A stretch of DNA of 12,918 nt from Zelonia costaricensis (GCA_030849075.1 JASAOO010002899.1:1-12918); one strand, 5' to 3'; numbered from the stretch's first letter, positions 1 through 8,773 are shown. A program made the numbers and translations. The notes: a model not told the origin generated them from the letters alone.

Positions 1-428
1 GGTTACGGTAGAGGGGCCGCGACGGCGTTGCCGGGAACGCGTGCCAAGTCGCCCACACGCGAGCAAAGCATACAGAGGAGCCCCTCACCGCGCTAGACTC
101 GGCGACAACGCGTATGAGCGCCGAGGGATCGCCACCGCAGCAAGAGAAGGGATGAGCGCCATGCACAGCCCTCTCTGAATTCAGTGGAGAGTCAAGTGCC
201 GCGGGCTGCATGGCAGCGCTTGTCTGCTACAGGTGCGAGAGTGCGACGCTGACGACGCGAAGCACTGCACGCACACCCCTTTTTTCTTGTGTCTTGCGAC
301 ATCCGGTCTTGGGTAACACGCAACTGCGCGCCTTCTTATGAAAAGGCTCATCCAGAGTGCATAGGGTGTTGCAGACACGCAGAGGGAGAAGGGGGAACAA
401 TTGAAGGGTGATCGCGGGCAGTGACAGG

Positions 429-521
429 AAACACAGGCACACACCACAGCACACGGAAACACACACCAGCACTACAGCACAAACACACACATACGCAGAC
501 ACACACACGCACACAGACAGA
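429..521. repeat. Imperfect CA/TG-rich tract
   Basis: About 90 bases consist mostly of interrupted CA dinucleotides with G and T substitutions. It is an old, degenerate microsatellite. On the transcribed (minus) strand it reads as TG-rich sequence, the same orientation as every other dinucleotide repeat in the window. Confidence 0.8.
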
Positions 522-1052
522 CGTGAGCACATTTGAACACCGTCGAGCTAACGCGTCAACGGGAAGACCACGGCGGGGCCACAAAAACGTGACGGCACCA
601 CAGCGGAACAGCGAATGAGACGCACCGTCTGCGACGTATAAAGCCTCGTGCAGCACCGTCTCTTGGAGAGCGTGACCGGGCAAAAAAAAAAAAACAATGG
701 GGGAGGGAGGCGGTGGCAAGGAAGAAGGAGGGGAGGCCCACGTGGGGGAGAAGGGAGGGAAGCGGGGATCGACAAGCTGGAGCAGAACAAGGGAGGGAGA
801 GAGGAAGCAACAGGCCGGCGCAGCGGTCTCGCACACACACGCACACCACGAACAGATGGCGTGGGTGCGGAGCTGCCTGGACACGCGTACGGCACCGGCG
901 TCTTCTTCATAGTTTAAAAGCCCAAAATAACGAAGAGCTGCGGGTACCAGCTCGCCAGCCTCATAGTTGCAACAGCACATCACTCGCCGTAGGTCTCCCC
1001 GAGCTGTTGCCCATCGGCACCAGGTACCACCACTCGTATGCGCAACCTCGTT

Positions 1053-1093
1053 CACACTCACACCCACACCCACCCACACACACACACACACAC
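1053..1093. repeat. CA/TG microsatellite with CCCA interruptions
   Basis: A stretch of CACACCCA-type units passes into a pure CA run of about 17 bases ending at 1093. It lies in the presumed 3' UTR of the gene at 1562-2182 and reads as TG on the sense strand of that transcript. Confidence 0.85.
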
Positions 1094-1140
1094 GTGTCAA
1101 AAGACCTCAATGAAGCGGCCAAGTGGGCACAGGCGTTCTC

Positions 1141-1174
1141 ACACGCAGATACACACGCACACACAGACACACAC
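1141..1174. repeat. Short imperfect CA/TG microsatellite
   Basis: About 34 bases of ACAC units are broken by single G and T bases. The tract sits 47 bases after the previous CA tract and probably belongs to the same decayed repeat field. Confidence 0.75.
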
Positions 1175-1561
1175 CTACGAGAGCAGCTCTCATAGGTCAG
1201 TGGAGAGCACCGGCACGAGTCAGAAGCTCCCTTGAAGCCGCCCATCAGCCTCGCAGTGGAGAACAAACGACACGAGCAAGATGATGGTTGTGGCACACCA
1301 CAGCCACCACCTCACTGCCGCAGTGCCGCCTCCCACACTCGCCCTTTTACCTCGCCCAGAAGAAGACATCAAACGACCACAACGGCACGTGACAGACAGG
1401 AAAAAAAAAACGCCACAAAAGACAGTCAAGAGAAAGCGAAGCGCGTGTCGTCGCGCACACGTCCCGCGCTCTCACTGCGCTCGACACAGATGAGCCGCCA
1501 TCACTCCGCAAGGCGCAAGGCGCACGTACACACCTCGCACTACCGCATCGCAACATACGCG

Positions 1562-2182
1562 TTACCAGCTCTTCGCCTTGCTGATGTCGCCCTTGACAAC
1601 GACGTGGCCGCGGTTGACGGGGCCCTCGGCCGCCACCACCTCGCTCGGCTTCACCTCCTTCGCCTTGCGCGAGCTGTTGCTCTTGAAGAAGAGGCTCAGC
1701 TTGCGGTCAAGCTCCTCCACCGAGGTCGACATCTCCGGCTCGCGCGAGTCGCGCTCCTGCTGCTGCTGCTGCTGCTGCTTCGGCGCGTTCTTCGAGTTCT
1801 CCACCACCTTGAAGCCGTGATCCTTGACGGCCTGCTTCTGGCGCTCGCTCACCTTGGCCGGGACCTGCGAGTGCTGACTCTCCTCCTTCGCCTGGCGGCG
1901 GTTACGGATGCTGTCCAGCGTCTGCGGCGCAACCGACTTGCTGTCGGTGATCATGCCCGACGGGTTGCGCGCCACCTCGCGGGCGATCAGCTGCTCCGTG
2001 GCAAGGTCCAGCACGTCCTCCGAGTACTTGCGAGACGGGCGCTGCGACTTCTTTGAGCGCGGCTTGCGCGTCGCCGTGATTGCGTCCGTGCTGACGTCGG
2101 CCTTGCTGATACTCTGGAAGATGAACATCATCACGAAGATGCCCACCAGGGCCATGCCAATCGGGATGAGGTAGTCGAGCAT
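1562..2182 (-). CDS. Hypothetical N-terminally membrane-anchored protein, 206 aa
   Basis: I do not recognise the family. It is probably a kinetoplastid conserved hypothetical protein. The N-terminus has one hydrophobic segment at about residues 5-23 (LIPIGMALVGIFVMMFIFQ) with only an acidic Asp3 before it, so it reads as a signal anchor. The rest is hydrophilic and largely disordered: a basic patch at about 38-52, a mixed charged region at 53-120, K-Q7-E at 135-143, a short hydrophobic patch near 162-167 (LSLFFK), and a Lys-rich tail ending in Trp. The start is placed at the ATG beginning MLDY, because the 50 residues that could precede it in frame are Pro-rich translated pyrimidine tract and the membrane segment begins right after this ATG. 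The stop is TAA at 1564-1562. The gene is last of three co-directional genes, 1.18 kb downstream of the TTLL gene. A tail-facing cytosolic orientation is inference only. Confidence 0.8.
   Translation of the reverse strand: MLDYLIPIGMALVGIFVMMFIFQSISKADVSTDAITATRKPRSKKSQRPSRKYSEDVLDLATEQLIAREVARNPSGMITDSKSVAPQTLDSIRNRRQAKEESQHSQVPAKVSERQKQAVKDHGFKVVENSKNAPKQQQQQQQERDSREPEMSTSVEELDRKLSLFFKSNSSRKAKEVKPSEVVAAEGPVNRGHVVVKGDISKAKSW
1757..1777 (-). repeat. CAG(7) run encoding polyglutamine
   Basis: Seven consecutive CTG triplets on the + strand read as CAG on the sense strand and encode residues 136-142 (Gln x7) of the small membrane protein. All seven codons are CAG with no CAA interruption, which favours slippage, so length variation between strains is plausible. 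Confidence 0.9.
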
Positions 2183-3364
2183 GACGGCGAGGCGAGCAGT
2201 GCGCGGGGGGGGGGATACGGAGGAGATGTAGTAGGAGGTCGGATAGTATTTGCCGTAGCGTAAACAGGATGACAACGGGGGGTGAGGTGCGCGCGGGGGG
2301 GGGGGGGCGGGCGAAGAAGGGCCTGTGGGCAAAACTCCAAGTGCGGATCACTACAGCGTCCCTCGTGGATGTGTGAACCGACGAGGTTTTGAGTGATGCG
2401 AAGCGACGGAAAGGGGGGCAAAATGGCGAGGAGGCAGAAGCGCAGTGAAGATCTCCAGCGCCAGGCTCGCAAAGGAAAACAAACGACCTTGAAGGCGCTC
2501 TCTGAATGCGTGGCATCAGATGCCGCCGCGCAGCGCCGTTGCCCCAACGCCTTGCTGACGTCGAGCCTAGCAGCCGTCCTCCAGGTCTTTCCGACGTCCA
2601 GCAAAGCCGCCGAGGCACGCCAGCGACGTGCACAGAGAAACACGAACCCACGTACACGTGCGGGGCACCGTCAATGGTGCCCAACGCGCGTACGGCACCG
2701 TGGGAGTCGGCTAGTGGCAGTCGACCAGCAACGCTAGCGGTGCCTTCATGCAAGACGGCTTTCAAAAAAAAAAAAAAACAGCAGGGACAGCCGCTTGCAT
2801 GAGTGCACCTGGGCTTTGATGTGCCGCCTTCTTTTTCTTTTCTTTTTGTGCTTTCGCAAGTGTTTGTTTTACTTACGGCGAAACTCCTCGTGCACAGGCT
2901 GAAGAGGTGAGGCGGAGAGGCGGCGCTCGTGTAAAGGCCATACGACTGGAAACAGAAGCGGAAGAGACGGGAGAGCGATGATGACGCGCGTGCGTCCTCT
3001 CGCGTGCGCCGCGCCGAAACACGCGATGGCCAGACGTCCTCCCCGGTGCCACCCGCGACTCTTTTCGGTTTTTTTTGTGCATGTGGTGTTCGCACATGGT
3101 GAAAGACGAGAAATGGGGGCAGCAAAACAGTCGGCTACTTGCGATGCACGCCGCAGCAAACGCCACCAGAGATGGAAGACAGAAAGACATCAACGCCGGC
3201 GCGCAAACACGCGGACGCAGACGCACACCACACCGCTGTGACGCGCGCCCTCGTGCGCGCTAGTCAGCCTCTTTTCGCAGTATTGCCCACCTCTGCGACA
3301 TGCTCTGCGTGCTGCACGGGCAACCGTCTCGAAGCTGCGCGGCAGTCCACCACGCTTCGCTCAT
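2183..3364. other. Intergenic spacer between TTLL and small membrane protein genes
   Basis: About 1.2 kb with no supported gene. It should hold the 3' UTR of the TTLL transcript (right) and the 5' UTR and splice signals of the gene at 1562-2182 (left). Visible elements are an A15 run at 2764-2778 (U15 on the sense strand), a T-rich patch on the + strand at about 2829-2875, and G-runs of 10 and 13 at 2205-2214 and 2295-2307, which are C-runs in the sense strand and lie just upstream of the ATG. Frames across it (for example minus 1902-3125) lack any recognisable domain and are read-through of GC-rich spacer. Confidence 0.7.
2323..2324 (-). promoter_or_regulatory. Candidate spliced-leader acceptor AG for the small membrane protein gene
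   Basis: On the minus strand the sequence reads TTTTGCCCACAG, and this is the nearest AG upstream of the start codon. No other AG occurs between it and the ATG at 2182, so a transcript keeping that ATG must use this site or one further upstream. The implied 5' UTR would be about 140 nt and strongly C/T-rich. The pyrimidine tract before this AG is short, and upstream AGs (for example at 2363-2362, after a pyrimidine-rich stretch) are alternatives. Confidence 0.35.
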
Positions 3365-5566
3365 TCACTTCTCAGCACTGTCAAACAGCTTTCGGTGTGG
3401 CTGCTGGGCCTTCATGACAGCGGCCGAGGCAAGCAGGTAGTTGCTGCGCCGCACGCCGTTCAGGAAGAGCGGCAGGTAGCGGTTGACCGTGTCACCAACC
3501 GGGTACACGCAGCGGAAGCCGCCCGAGCACTGCAGCTCCTCCTCGTACTCCTGCAGCATCAGCGCCTCCGGCTTCGAGAGCATCGAGTCCTCGTTGTCGG
3601 CGTCGTTGAAGGCCGTCAGCAGCGGCCGCTGCGCGATGCGGGAGCTTGGAAAGGGGTGCTTGCCAAACTTGTACGTCCGCTCGCCCGCCTGCCGCTGCAC
3701 GCCGCGCGGGACGGCGATGCCCTCGCCGTTGTTTGGGTCCATCTGGCTGTCGCGACGGTACGGCATCACCCGCACGAGCGTCAGCAGGTGCGACAGCATA
3801 CGGGACTTGACAGCCTTGTCGAGGGAGCTGCCGGTCGCCAGAGAGGGCATGATGTTCACCTCAAGCAGCCGCACCTTGAGGTCCTCGTCCGCCATCAGGT
3901 CGAGCCCGAAGAGCTCAAAGCAGTTGCGGCCGCTGCGGTCCGAGCAGCTGCGCGTGATCTCGTCCACGACGCTCTGCTCGATGCTGAGCAAGGTCTTGAT
4001 GACGACGTCCTCGCACTCGGCCTGGATGCGGTCCCAGGCGCCGAGGCCGAGGGGGTGGTGCGAGGCGAGGTGCCGCTTGAAGTCCGAGATGCACCACTTG
4101 ATGTCGAGCGGGTCGTCGCTCTCGTAGTCCTTGCCCGTGCTCTCCTTGCTCAGCTCCGCCGTCTTGTTCACCGAGTAGTTCGTCAGGTGGACGTGGATGT
4201 TGTCGATGTCCTGGTCCGGTCCCCGGTACTTCTCCGCCGCAAACCGCACCAGGCCCTCGTCGAAGAGGTAGATGCGCAGCGGGTCGAAGGCGGTGATGAC
4301 GCAGTACAGGCGCAGGTCGAACTTTCGGCCGTAGATGAGCAGCGGGTTGCCAATGTAGCGCTGGCACACCATCTCCTTGTCGCGGCCCACGCCACGCGGC
4401 ATCGGCGGGACGCCCTTGTAGAGGTGGATGCCGCGGCCGCAGCTCGACGCGCCGGGCTTCACGATGTAGATGAGCGGCTTCTCCTCCGTGCCGGGGTCCA
4501 TCTCGGCGTCGCGGCGCAAGTCGGCCTCGTCCTGCGGGATGAGGAACGACTTGGGCACAATGTCGAAGGCGTCGTTGCCGAAGTAGCGCTGCATGCGCCG
4601 AATGTTGTACGCGAGGCGATCCTTGCGCCCCACCCCCCACGTGCCCGGGAAGTGGTTCACCTTCTGGTACGGGTTCAGCGAGGCGAGGGTGTACACGGTG
4701 GCCCGCTTCGCCCACAGAATGTTGAAGTCCTTGTTCGAGTCCGTGTACTTGAGGCCGGCTGCCTCGAAGGCCTTGATGACCGCGTTGAAGGCGACGGCAC
4801 CGGGGCCGATCTTGTACAGCCCCATCCGGTTCAGGTTGTTCTCGCGTACCGAGACGAAGGAGAGGGAGAGGTTGGCGCGGTCGCCGGGGTGCAGGTCCTC
4901 GTTGATCTTCTTCGGCGTCCCCCGCCGGTCGGCCGCGTCGCGCGAGGAGTGCACGTACGCGGTGGGGAAGAAGAAGCTTGCGGCCGAGGTGGAGTAGAGC
5001 GGCATCACGACCGTGTACAGCTTCCGCTTCGCTGTGGCGCGAGCGGCGAGGTCCTCCTCGTCCTCATCCGAGCCGCGCGCTGTCGACGTCGTTGTCGTGT
5101 ACGTTGAGCACGTCGTCACGGAGCTGGACGCCCGGCTGAAGGCCGCGACGCTGGTGTCGCTGCGCGCCGCCGTCCGCGACGACGAGCGAGAGCGGGCGGA
5201 GCCGCCGTTCGCGGGCACGTAGTGCGGGTCCGAGAAATCCTTGCCGGTGGGGTCCGTCACGTACTTGCCCACCACCACGGCAGGGTAGTCGCTCACGCGA
5301 TACGTGCGCTTGCGAGTGATCTTGTCGAGGTCCTCCTTACCCTGCTGAGCGTCCCACCAGAGACTCTGCGGGTACAAAGTGGGCGCACCGAGCGGCACCG
5401 TGGCCGGCGGGTTGAGATCGCGCGCGACGGCCGGGAGGGCGCGGGCCTGGTGCACCACGCGGGCCGGCATGCGGGGAGTTGGGTTCGTCGTCGGCGTGGC
5501 CGTCACCGGGGGCAGCTTCAGGCTGCCCGACAGCGCCGGCAGCGACGTGTTGGGCGACGCGGTCAT
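3365..5566 (-). CDS. Tubulin tyrosine ligase-like (TTLL) protein, probable polyglutamylase, 733 aa
   Basis: TTLL enzymes use ATP to ligate amino acids (glutamate in the TTLL4/5-type members) to tubulin tails on microtubules, here presumably of the subpellicular corset and flagellar axoneme. Residues 1-180 are low-complexity: Pro-rich at 14-33, Ser/Thr/Arg-rich at 121-165, acidic at 167-172. The TTL domain follows at about 240-605. Visible motifs are NHFPGTWG at 304-311 and RKD at 314-316; VPKSFLIP at 337-344; the nucleotide-binding KPGASSCGRGI from Lys370; QRYIGNPLL at 402-410; KFDLR at 415-419; DPLRIYLFDEGLVRFA at 428-443; HLTNYSVNK at 460-468; GLDLM with Asp556; and LLEVNIMPSL with Glu569 and Asn571. 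The DPLRIYL and EGLVRF signatures and the C-terminal FRCVYPVGDTVNRY (684-697) resemble TTLL4/5-type polyglutamylases. Catalytic residues look intact, so I expect an active enzyme. The start is the only ATG after the in-frame stop at 5662-5660. Substrate (alpha or beta tubulin) and exact TTLL subtype are not decided by what I can see. Confidence 0.93.
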   Translation of the reverse strand: MTASPNTSLPALSGSLKLPPVTATPTTNPTPRMPARVVHQARALPAVARDLNPPATVPLGAPTLYPQSLWWDAQQGKEDLDKITRKRTYRVSDYPAVVVGKYVTDPTGKDFSDPHYVPANGGSARSRSSSRTAARSDTSVAAFSRASSSVTTCSTYTTTTSTARGSDEDEEDLAARATAKRKLYTVVMPLYSTSAASFFFPTAYVHSSRDAADRRGTPKKINEDLHPGDRANLSLSFVSVRENNLNRMGLYKIGPGAVAFNAVIKAFEAAGLKYTDSNKDFNILWAKRATVYTLASLNPYQKVNHFPGTWGVGRKDRLAYNIRRMQRYFGNDAFDIVPKSFLIPQDEADLRRDAEMDPGTEEKPLIYIVKPGASSCGRGIHLYKGVPPMPRGVGRDKEMVCQRYIGNPLLIYGRKFDLRLYCVITAFDPLRIYLFDEGLVRFAAEKYRGPDQDIDNIHVHLTNYSVNKTAELSKESTGKDYESDDPLDIKWCISDFKRHLASHHPLGLGAWDRIQAECEDVVIKTLLSIEQSVVDEITRSCSDRSGRNCFELFGLDLMADEDLKVRLLEVNIMPSLATGSSLDKAVKSRMLSHLLTLVRVMPYRRDSQMDPNNGEGIAVPRGVQRQAGERTYKFGKHPFPSSRIAQRPLLTAFNDADNEDSMLSKPEALMLQEYEEELQCSGGFRCVYPVGDTVNRYLPLFLNGVRRSNYLLASAAVMKAQQPHRKLFDSAEK

Positions 5567-5670
5567 CGCGGCGGCGCGCTGGCGAATCAGCGCGGCCTTG
5601 CCCCTGTGCTTCGTGGTGGCGGCGGTGGTGCTGTGGTAGATGTGCCCAGCTTGGCACGCTCACAGTCACG

Positions 5671-5688
5671 CACACACACACACACACA
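5671..5688. repeat. CA(9) microsatellite near the TTLL start
   Basis: Nine uninterrupted CA units, followed by AACACAA. It lies about 105 bases upstream of the TTLL ATG. It would fall inside the 5' UTR as a TG repeat if the acceptor at 5708-5707 is used. Confidence 0.9.
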
Positions 5689-5706
5689 AACACAACGCAG
5701 GGTGAG

Positions 5707-5769
5707 CTCCAAGAAGAGCGGGAGAGCGCACAAGCCGAAGTTGTGCGAGGAGGAAGGGGAAGGGGGAGT
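5707..5769 (-). promoter_or_regulatory. Candidate polypyrimidine tract and spliced-leader acceptor for TTLL
   Basis: On the minus strand, a C/T tract (about 5769-5747) is followed by a further pyrimidine-rich stretch without any AG until TTGGAG, whose AG is at 5708-5707. This is the first AG downstream of the strong tract, which is the usual rule for trypanosomatid trans-splicing. The implied 5' UTR is 140 nt. Closer AGs exist (for example CCACAG nearer the ATG) and could be used instead. Confidence 0.4.
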
Positions 5770-7190
5770 AGGCAAACAGAGCCGGGATTACGCCGCTGCA
5801 CAACACGCAAAGGGGGGAGGGAGACGGGTGGTCAGGACAACGCGCGAGACGGCCCAGCACACAACCCGTGTTAGTGAATTCAGCCAAAGAGACCTTGACG
5901 GGCAGACACCTGAAGTGAGGTATGATTCAAAATGATCAGATACAGCTTGGGGAGGGGAAAGGGGAGCGATCAACACAGTACAACAGCAACACCGCAGACA
6001 CAGACACACACACGCACAAGGAGCGCAGAGTGTTGTGTGTGCGTACGGCTTTCTCTTCTTCCTGGAACGAGACGGGGAAGGCGCAGTGAGTGAACACTGA
6101 GTAGCGAAGAAGCAAAGCAAATCAGCACCGTGGCGCGTGCGTTTTATGGTGTGGTGTATCACACGAGCAGCGCGGGAGAAATGAGGGGGGAAAAAGACGG
6201 ACGTGTACCGGGCAGACGTGCTGAACGCTGTTCTCAAAGCAGCGGACTCTCTTTTTTGTTTTCTCGTCTCCGTGAAGTGGTGCGTGCTTGGGGGAAAAAA
6301 ACCACAAGCAGACAGCGCAATTGACAGAAAAAAAAAGAAGCGGGTACTTGGCAAAGCAGTCGTGACGGCGAGAATGAGGGAGGAGAAGAAACGAGCACCG
6401 TACCAAGCCAGATGGACCGCTTGTCACAAGAGTCGCACACACCAACACGGCAACAAACACTCACGCGCCAAAGAAATACACGCACCAGACACCCCCTCAC
6501 AGAGAGAGAGAGAGCGCTGCCTGCACACAAAGGTGCGAAAGTGACACAATCGAGAAGACGGAAGTCGTCGCTGAGGTGCAGTGGCTCTTAGAACGGGCAC
6601 AACGGCACCCAAGGCAGGCGGAAAAGGTGGAGAAAAGAGCACGAGCAACGCGATCTGCACGCACCAGCAGATGACACGCAAAACAGTGCCGTGGCTTCTC
6701 TTCTCGTTTTCACACTCGCGACCTGTTTTCTTTTTTTCTGTAGTCGCCTGGTCTCCTGCGCTATGCGCGATCCTGCCGTGTCCCTCTCTCAGACGCGCGA
6801 AGCAGTGAGAGTGATTCTCGAGGGAAGGGTGGGGGGTTGCAGGATTGAGGGAGGTGGACAACGAGGTGCCGGACAGCGCGCACCCAAACACAAACACACA
6901 CACGCAAACACGGCAAGTCAAACGAAGGAAGTAGTGCGGTCACAAAACCAGGCAAAGGGAGGGGGAAAAACAAGCGCGCGTCTCGCTCCCATACATCTAC
7001 GCGGCGTGAAACAAAGTGCGCGGCGGCAGGCGAAAGGGAAGAAGAAGAAAAAAGATGAGCAGGGGTGCGTGAAGTTCACTGGTGGGAGAAAGCGCCAGCG
7101 CGAGCCAGTACAAAGTGGTGGAACGGAGGGAGAGGGAGGAGTTCGGGTCGGGGCGAAGTGCGAGGGGGGGGAGCAGTGGGGCACGTATGT

Positions 7191-7412
7191 GTGTGTGTTT
7201 GTGAGGAATCGGCGAGGGTGGGGGGGGGAGGGGGGGGTACGGCGAACGTTGCCTTGCCGGCAGGGACTCTTGTGCCGCGAAACCGAGAGCTGGGCCAGAG
7301 ACCGAANGTGTGTGTTTGTGAGATATCGGCGAGGGGGGGGGGGTACGGCGAACGTTGCCTTGCCGGCAGGGACTCTTGTGCCGCGAAACCGAGAGCTGGG
7401 CCAGAGACCGAA
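7191..7412 (+). repeat. Tandem duplicated block flanking a single N
   Basis: Copy 1 is at 7191-7306 and copy 2 at 7308-7412. Both begin GTGTGTGTTTGTGAG, continue through ATCGGCGAGG and a variable G-run, and end GAGACCGAA. The final 69 bases (7238-7306 and 7344-7412) are identical. The copies differ in a two-base change (GA versus AT) and in the length and interruption of the G-run. The single N at 7307 sits exactly at the junction. This is most simply an unresolved overlap at a contig join. A true tandem duplication is the alternative. Confidence 0.9.
7307..7307. other. Undetermined base (N), likely assembly join
   Basis: The only N seen in the window. Its position exactly between two copies of the same sequence indicates a scaffold or read-merge junction, not a simple low-quality call. 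Distances across it should not be trusted. Confidence 0.85.
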
Positions 7413-8089
7413 AGCCCTTGGCGGAACCCACGCGGGCCCGGGTTTGTGCCAATCGTGTTGCGGATGTGAAGAGGGGAAGAGGAAGGAAAGGGAGGTAAGA
7501 ATGCGCCTTCAGCAGGAACGGGGAGAAGAAGGGAGAAACCCAAACGTCAAGCCGGGACCGTCGCGAAGCGGTATGTGCAGCGGCGTGGAACTTGTGTGGG
7601 ACGCCAAAGTGAAACACTTCTGCCACGGCAAGGACGAGGGACAAAGGGAAGGGGACGTGCGGAAGATCTAAAACGCGACAGACACCGAGGGGGGCGGTGC
7701 GGCAACGCGTGGGGACACGCAGCAGGCGCTCCAAGCAATGAGTTGGGGGAGAGTGGGGGGGGGGGCCAGGGAATTGGAGGCTGAGGGGACAGGGCGGCAG
7801 ACGGTGAGGCGGAGCTTCGCGTTCGTTTCTTGTCCGAGTGTTTTGTCTTCGGTTTACTTTTGTGTGTATGTGCGGTGGGCGCAAGACTCTAAAAGGGAAG
7901 GGGAAAAAAAGGCTGCGGCTGTTGTGCAAGCGACGCGTATGCACGGTTCGAGGAGGTGGCGGGGTGGTGAGGAGGAGTGTGTGGAAAACCGGGGTGGGGG
8001 GACGAGGAGTGAAGGACCAAGAAAACAAGCATGAGGAAGGGAGATTGGGATGGTGGTGTCAGTGGAGTGCGAAGACGTGTTTGTTGCCC

Positions 8090-8370
8090 ACAGTGCGGCG
8101 CGAGCACAAGTGCAAGAGGAACCAGCTGCTTGCTAATCCGTCAAGAGCTCCGCTTCTGCCCTTCCCGCATGCAAACGCGTGCGTCTTCACGGTGAGGCCG
8201 GTGCGATGCTATCCGCCGTGCCCGATCCTGCCGTGCGCGGCGCAGAGGCCCCACGGCCTGTGTTCGGAGTCCGGCCACTGCGGCGCAGCCCCACCCCCGC
8301 GAGCAAGAGAACAGGGAGGAAAGCGCTCCAGGCAGTGCGTAAAGCTCCGTGACAAAGGCTAACCCAGCCC
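8090..8370 (-). mobile_element. Possible degenerate SIDER-type retroposon remnant
   Basis: This block differs from its surroundings: it has balanced strand composition, few homopolymers and dense CG-rich unique-looking sequence (for example GAGGCCCCACGGCC near 8246), while both flanks are purine runs or T/CT-rich. Short degenerate retroposons (SIDER) are abundant in Leishmania 3' UTRs and affect mRNA stability and translation. The position in the presumed 3' UTR of the kinase fits. The resemblance to SIDER2 is an impression from memory and no target-site duplication or A-tail was identified, so edges and orientation are guesses. Confidence 0.3.
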
Positions 8371-8772
8371 GAACCCCTTGTCTATTCCCCTTTTCTGGTG
8401 CGACGTGAGGCGTTGCTGACTCGGCAACACATTCTCTCTTTTTTTTGTTGCTTTGCAGTTTTAATCTTTCACGTGTGCGTGTTACAGCGTTTGGTTGTGC
8501 AGCGTCCCGCTCCAGCAGGAGCCATCCAAAGCTTCTTCTTTGCTGTCTTTTTTTTTGTTTGTCTTTCCTTCGACACAAGAAAGGGGCAGCGGTGGTGAGC
8601 GCCTGCGCCTTCTCTTCCCTTTCTCCCTCCTTTCCTGCACTGGTGCCGCATCATAAGAACCGCCTGGCAAAGCGACGCGGACGTGAAGCCGGCGGCACTT
8701 CCAGCCCCCGCCCCCGCCGATGCGTTGCTGTCGCTGTTGTCTGAACTCTAATGCAGGATCAACGCGAGCTGC

Positions 8773-8773
<1 letters not shown>

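Larger units (their letters stand above)
1..1561. other. Non-coding region downstream of the small membrane protein gene
   Basis: No convincing gene is visible here. Reading frames on both strands translate to low-complexity His/Thr, Cys/Val or Arg/Gly runs, as expected from CA repeats and purine tracts. The right part should be the 3' UTR of the minus-strand gene ending at 1562. The rest would be spacer towards the next gene to the left, outside the window. It contains CA-rich stretches (about 429-521, 1053-1093, 1141-1174), an A13 run at 682-694 (U13 in the sense transcript), and a purine-rich block at about 695-815. I could not identify a polyadenylation site or a splice acceptor with confidence. 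Confidence 0.7.

Noticed and set aside
429..1174. Regularly spaced CA-rich segments considered as a CRISPR-like array
   Set aside because: There are no conserved repeat units with unique spacers of uniform length, only decayed dinucleotide microsatellite, and the genome is eukaryotic.
1187..1199. Small perfect inverted repeat GAGAGC-A-GCTCTC
   Set aside because: Six-base arms with a one-base centre cannot form a useful hairpin and are expected by chance in this length of sequence.
1232..2056. A 274-residue open frame on the + strand over the small membrane protein gene
   Set aside because: It overlaps that gene antisense and has Leu/Arg/Ala/His-biased composition. The minus-strand frame has a clear membrane segment and continuous normal composition.
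630..2780. Two A-runs (682-694, 2764-2778) considered as tails of + strand retroposons
   Set aside because: The sequences before the runs show no convincing similarity to each other and no target-site duplications were found. U-tracts on the sense strand are ordinary splicing signals here.
1902..3125. A 407-residue minus-strand frame spanning the spacer and the 5' part of the small gene
   Set aside because: It is in a different frame from the small gene and its composition is Arg/Ser/Pro/Phe-rich like spacer translations. No motif is visible.
3395..5107. A 570-residue open frame on the + strand opposite the TTLL gene
   Set aside because: It is fully antisense to a strong TTLL coding sequence and is Val/Arg/Leu/His-rich, the typical mirror frame of a GC-rich gene with G/C third positions. 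It has no domain.
5788..6354. A 188-residue minus-strand frame that starts with a signal-peptide-like stretch
   Set aside because: The Phe/Leu-rich start derives from a poly-pyrimidine run and later parts are Cys/Val/Leu from TG-rich DNA. No conserved features.
6691..8028. Long frames on both strands (326 aa plus, 343 aa minus) across the N
   Set aside because: They run through the ambiguous base and the duplicated block and are Gly/Arg/Lys or Pro/Ser-rich low complexity on either strand. No domain, and the overlap is mutually exclusive.
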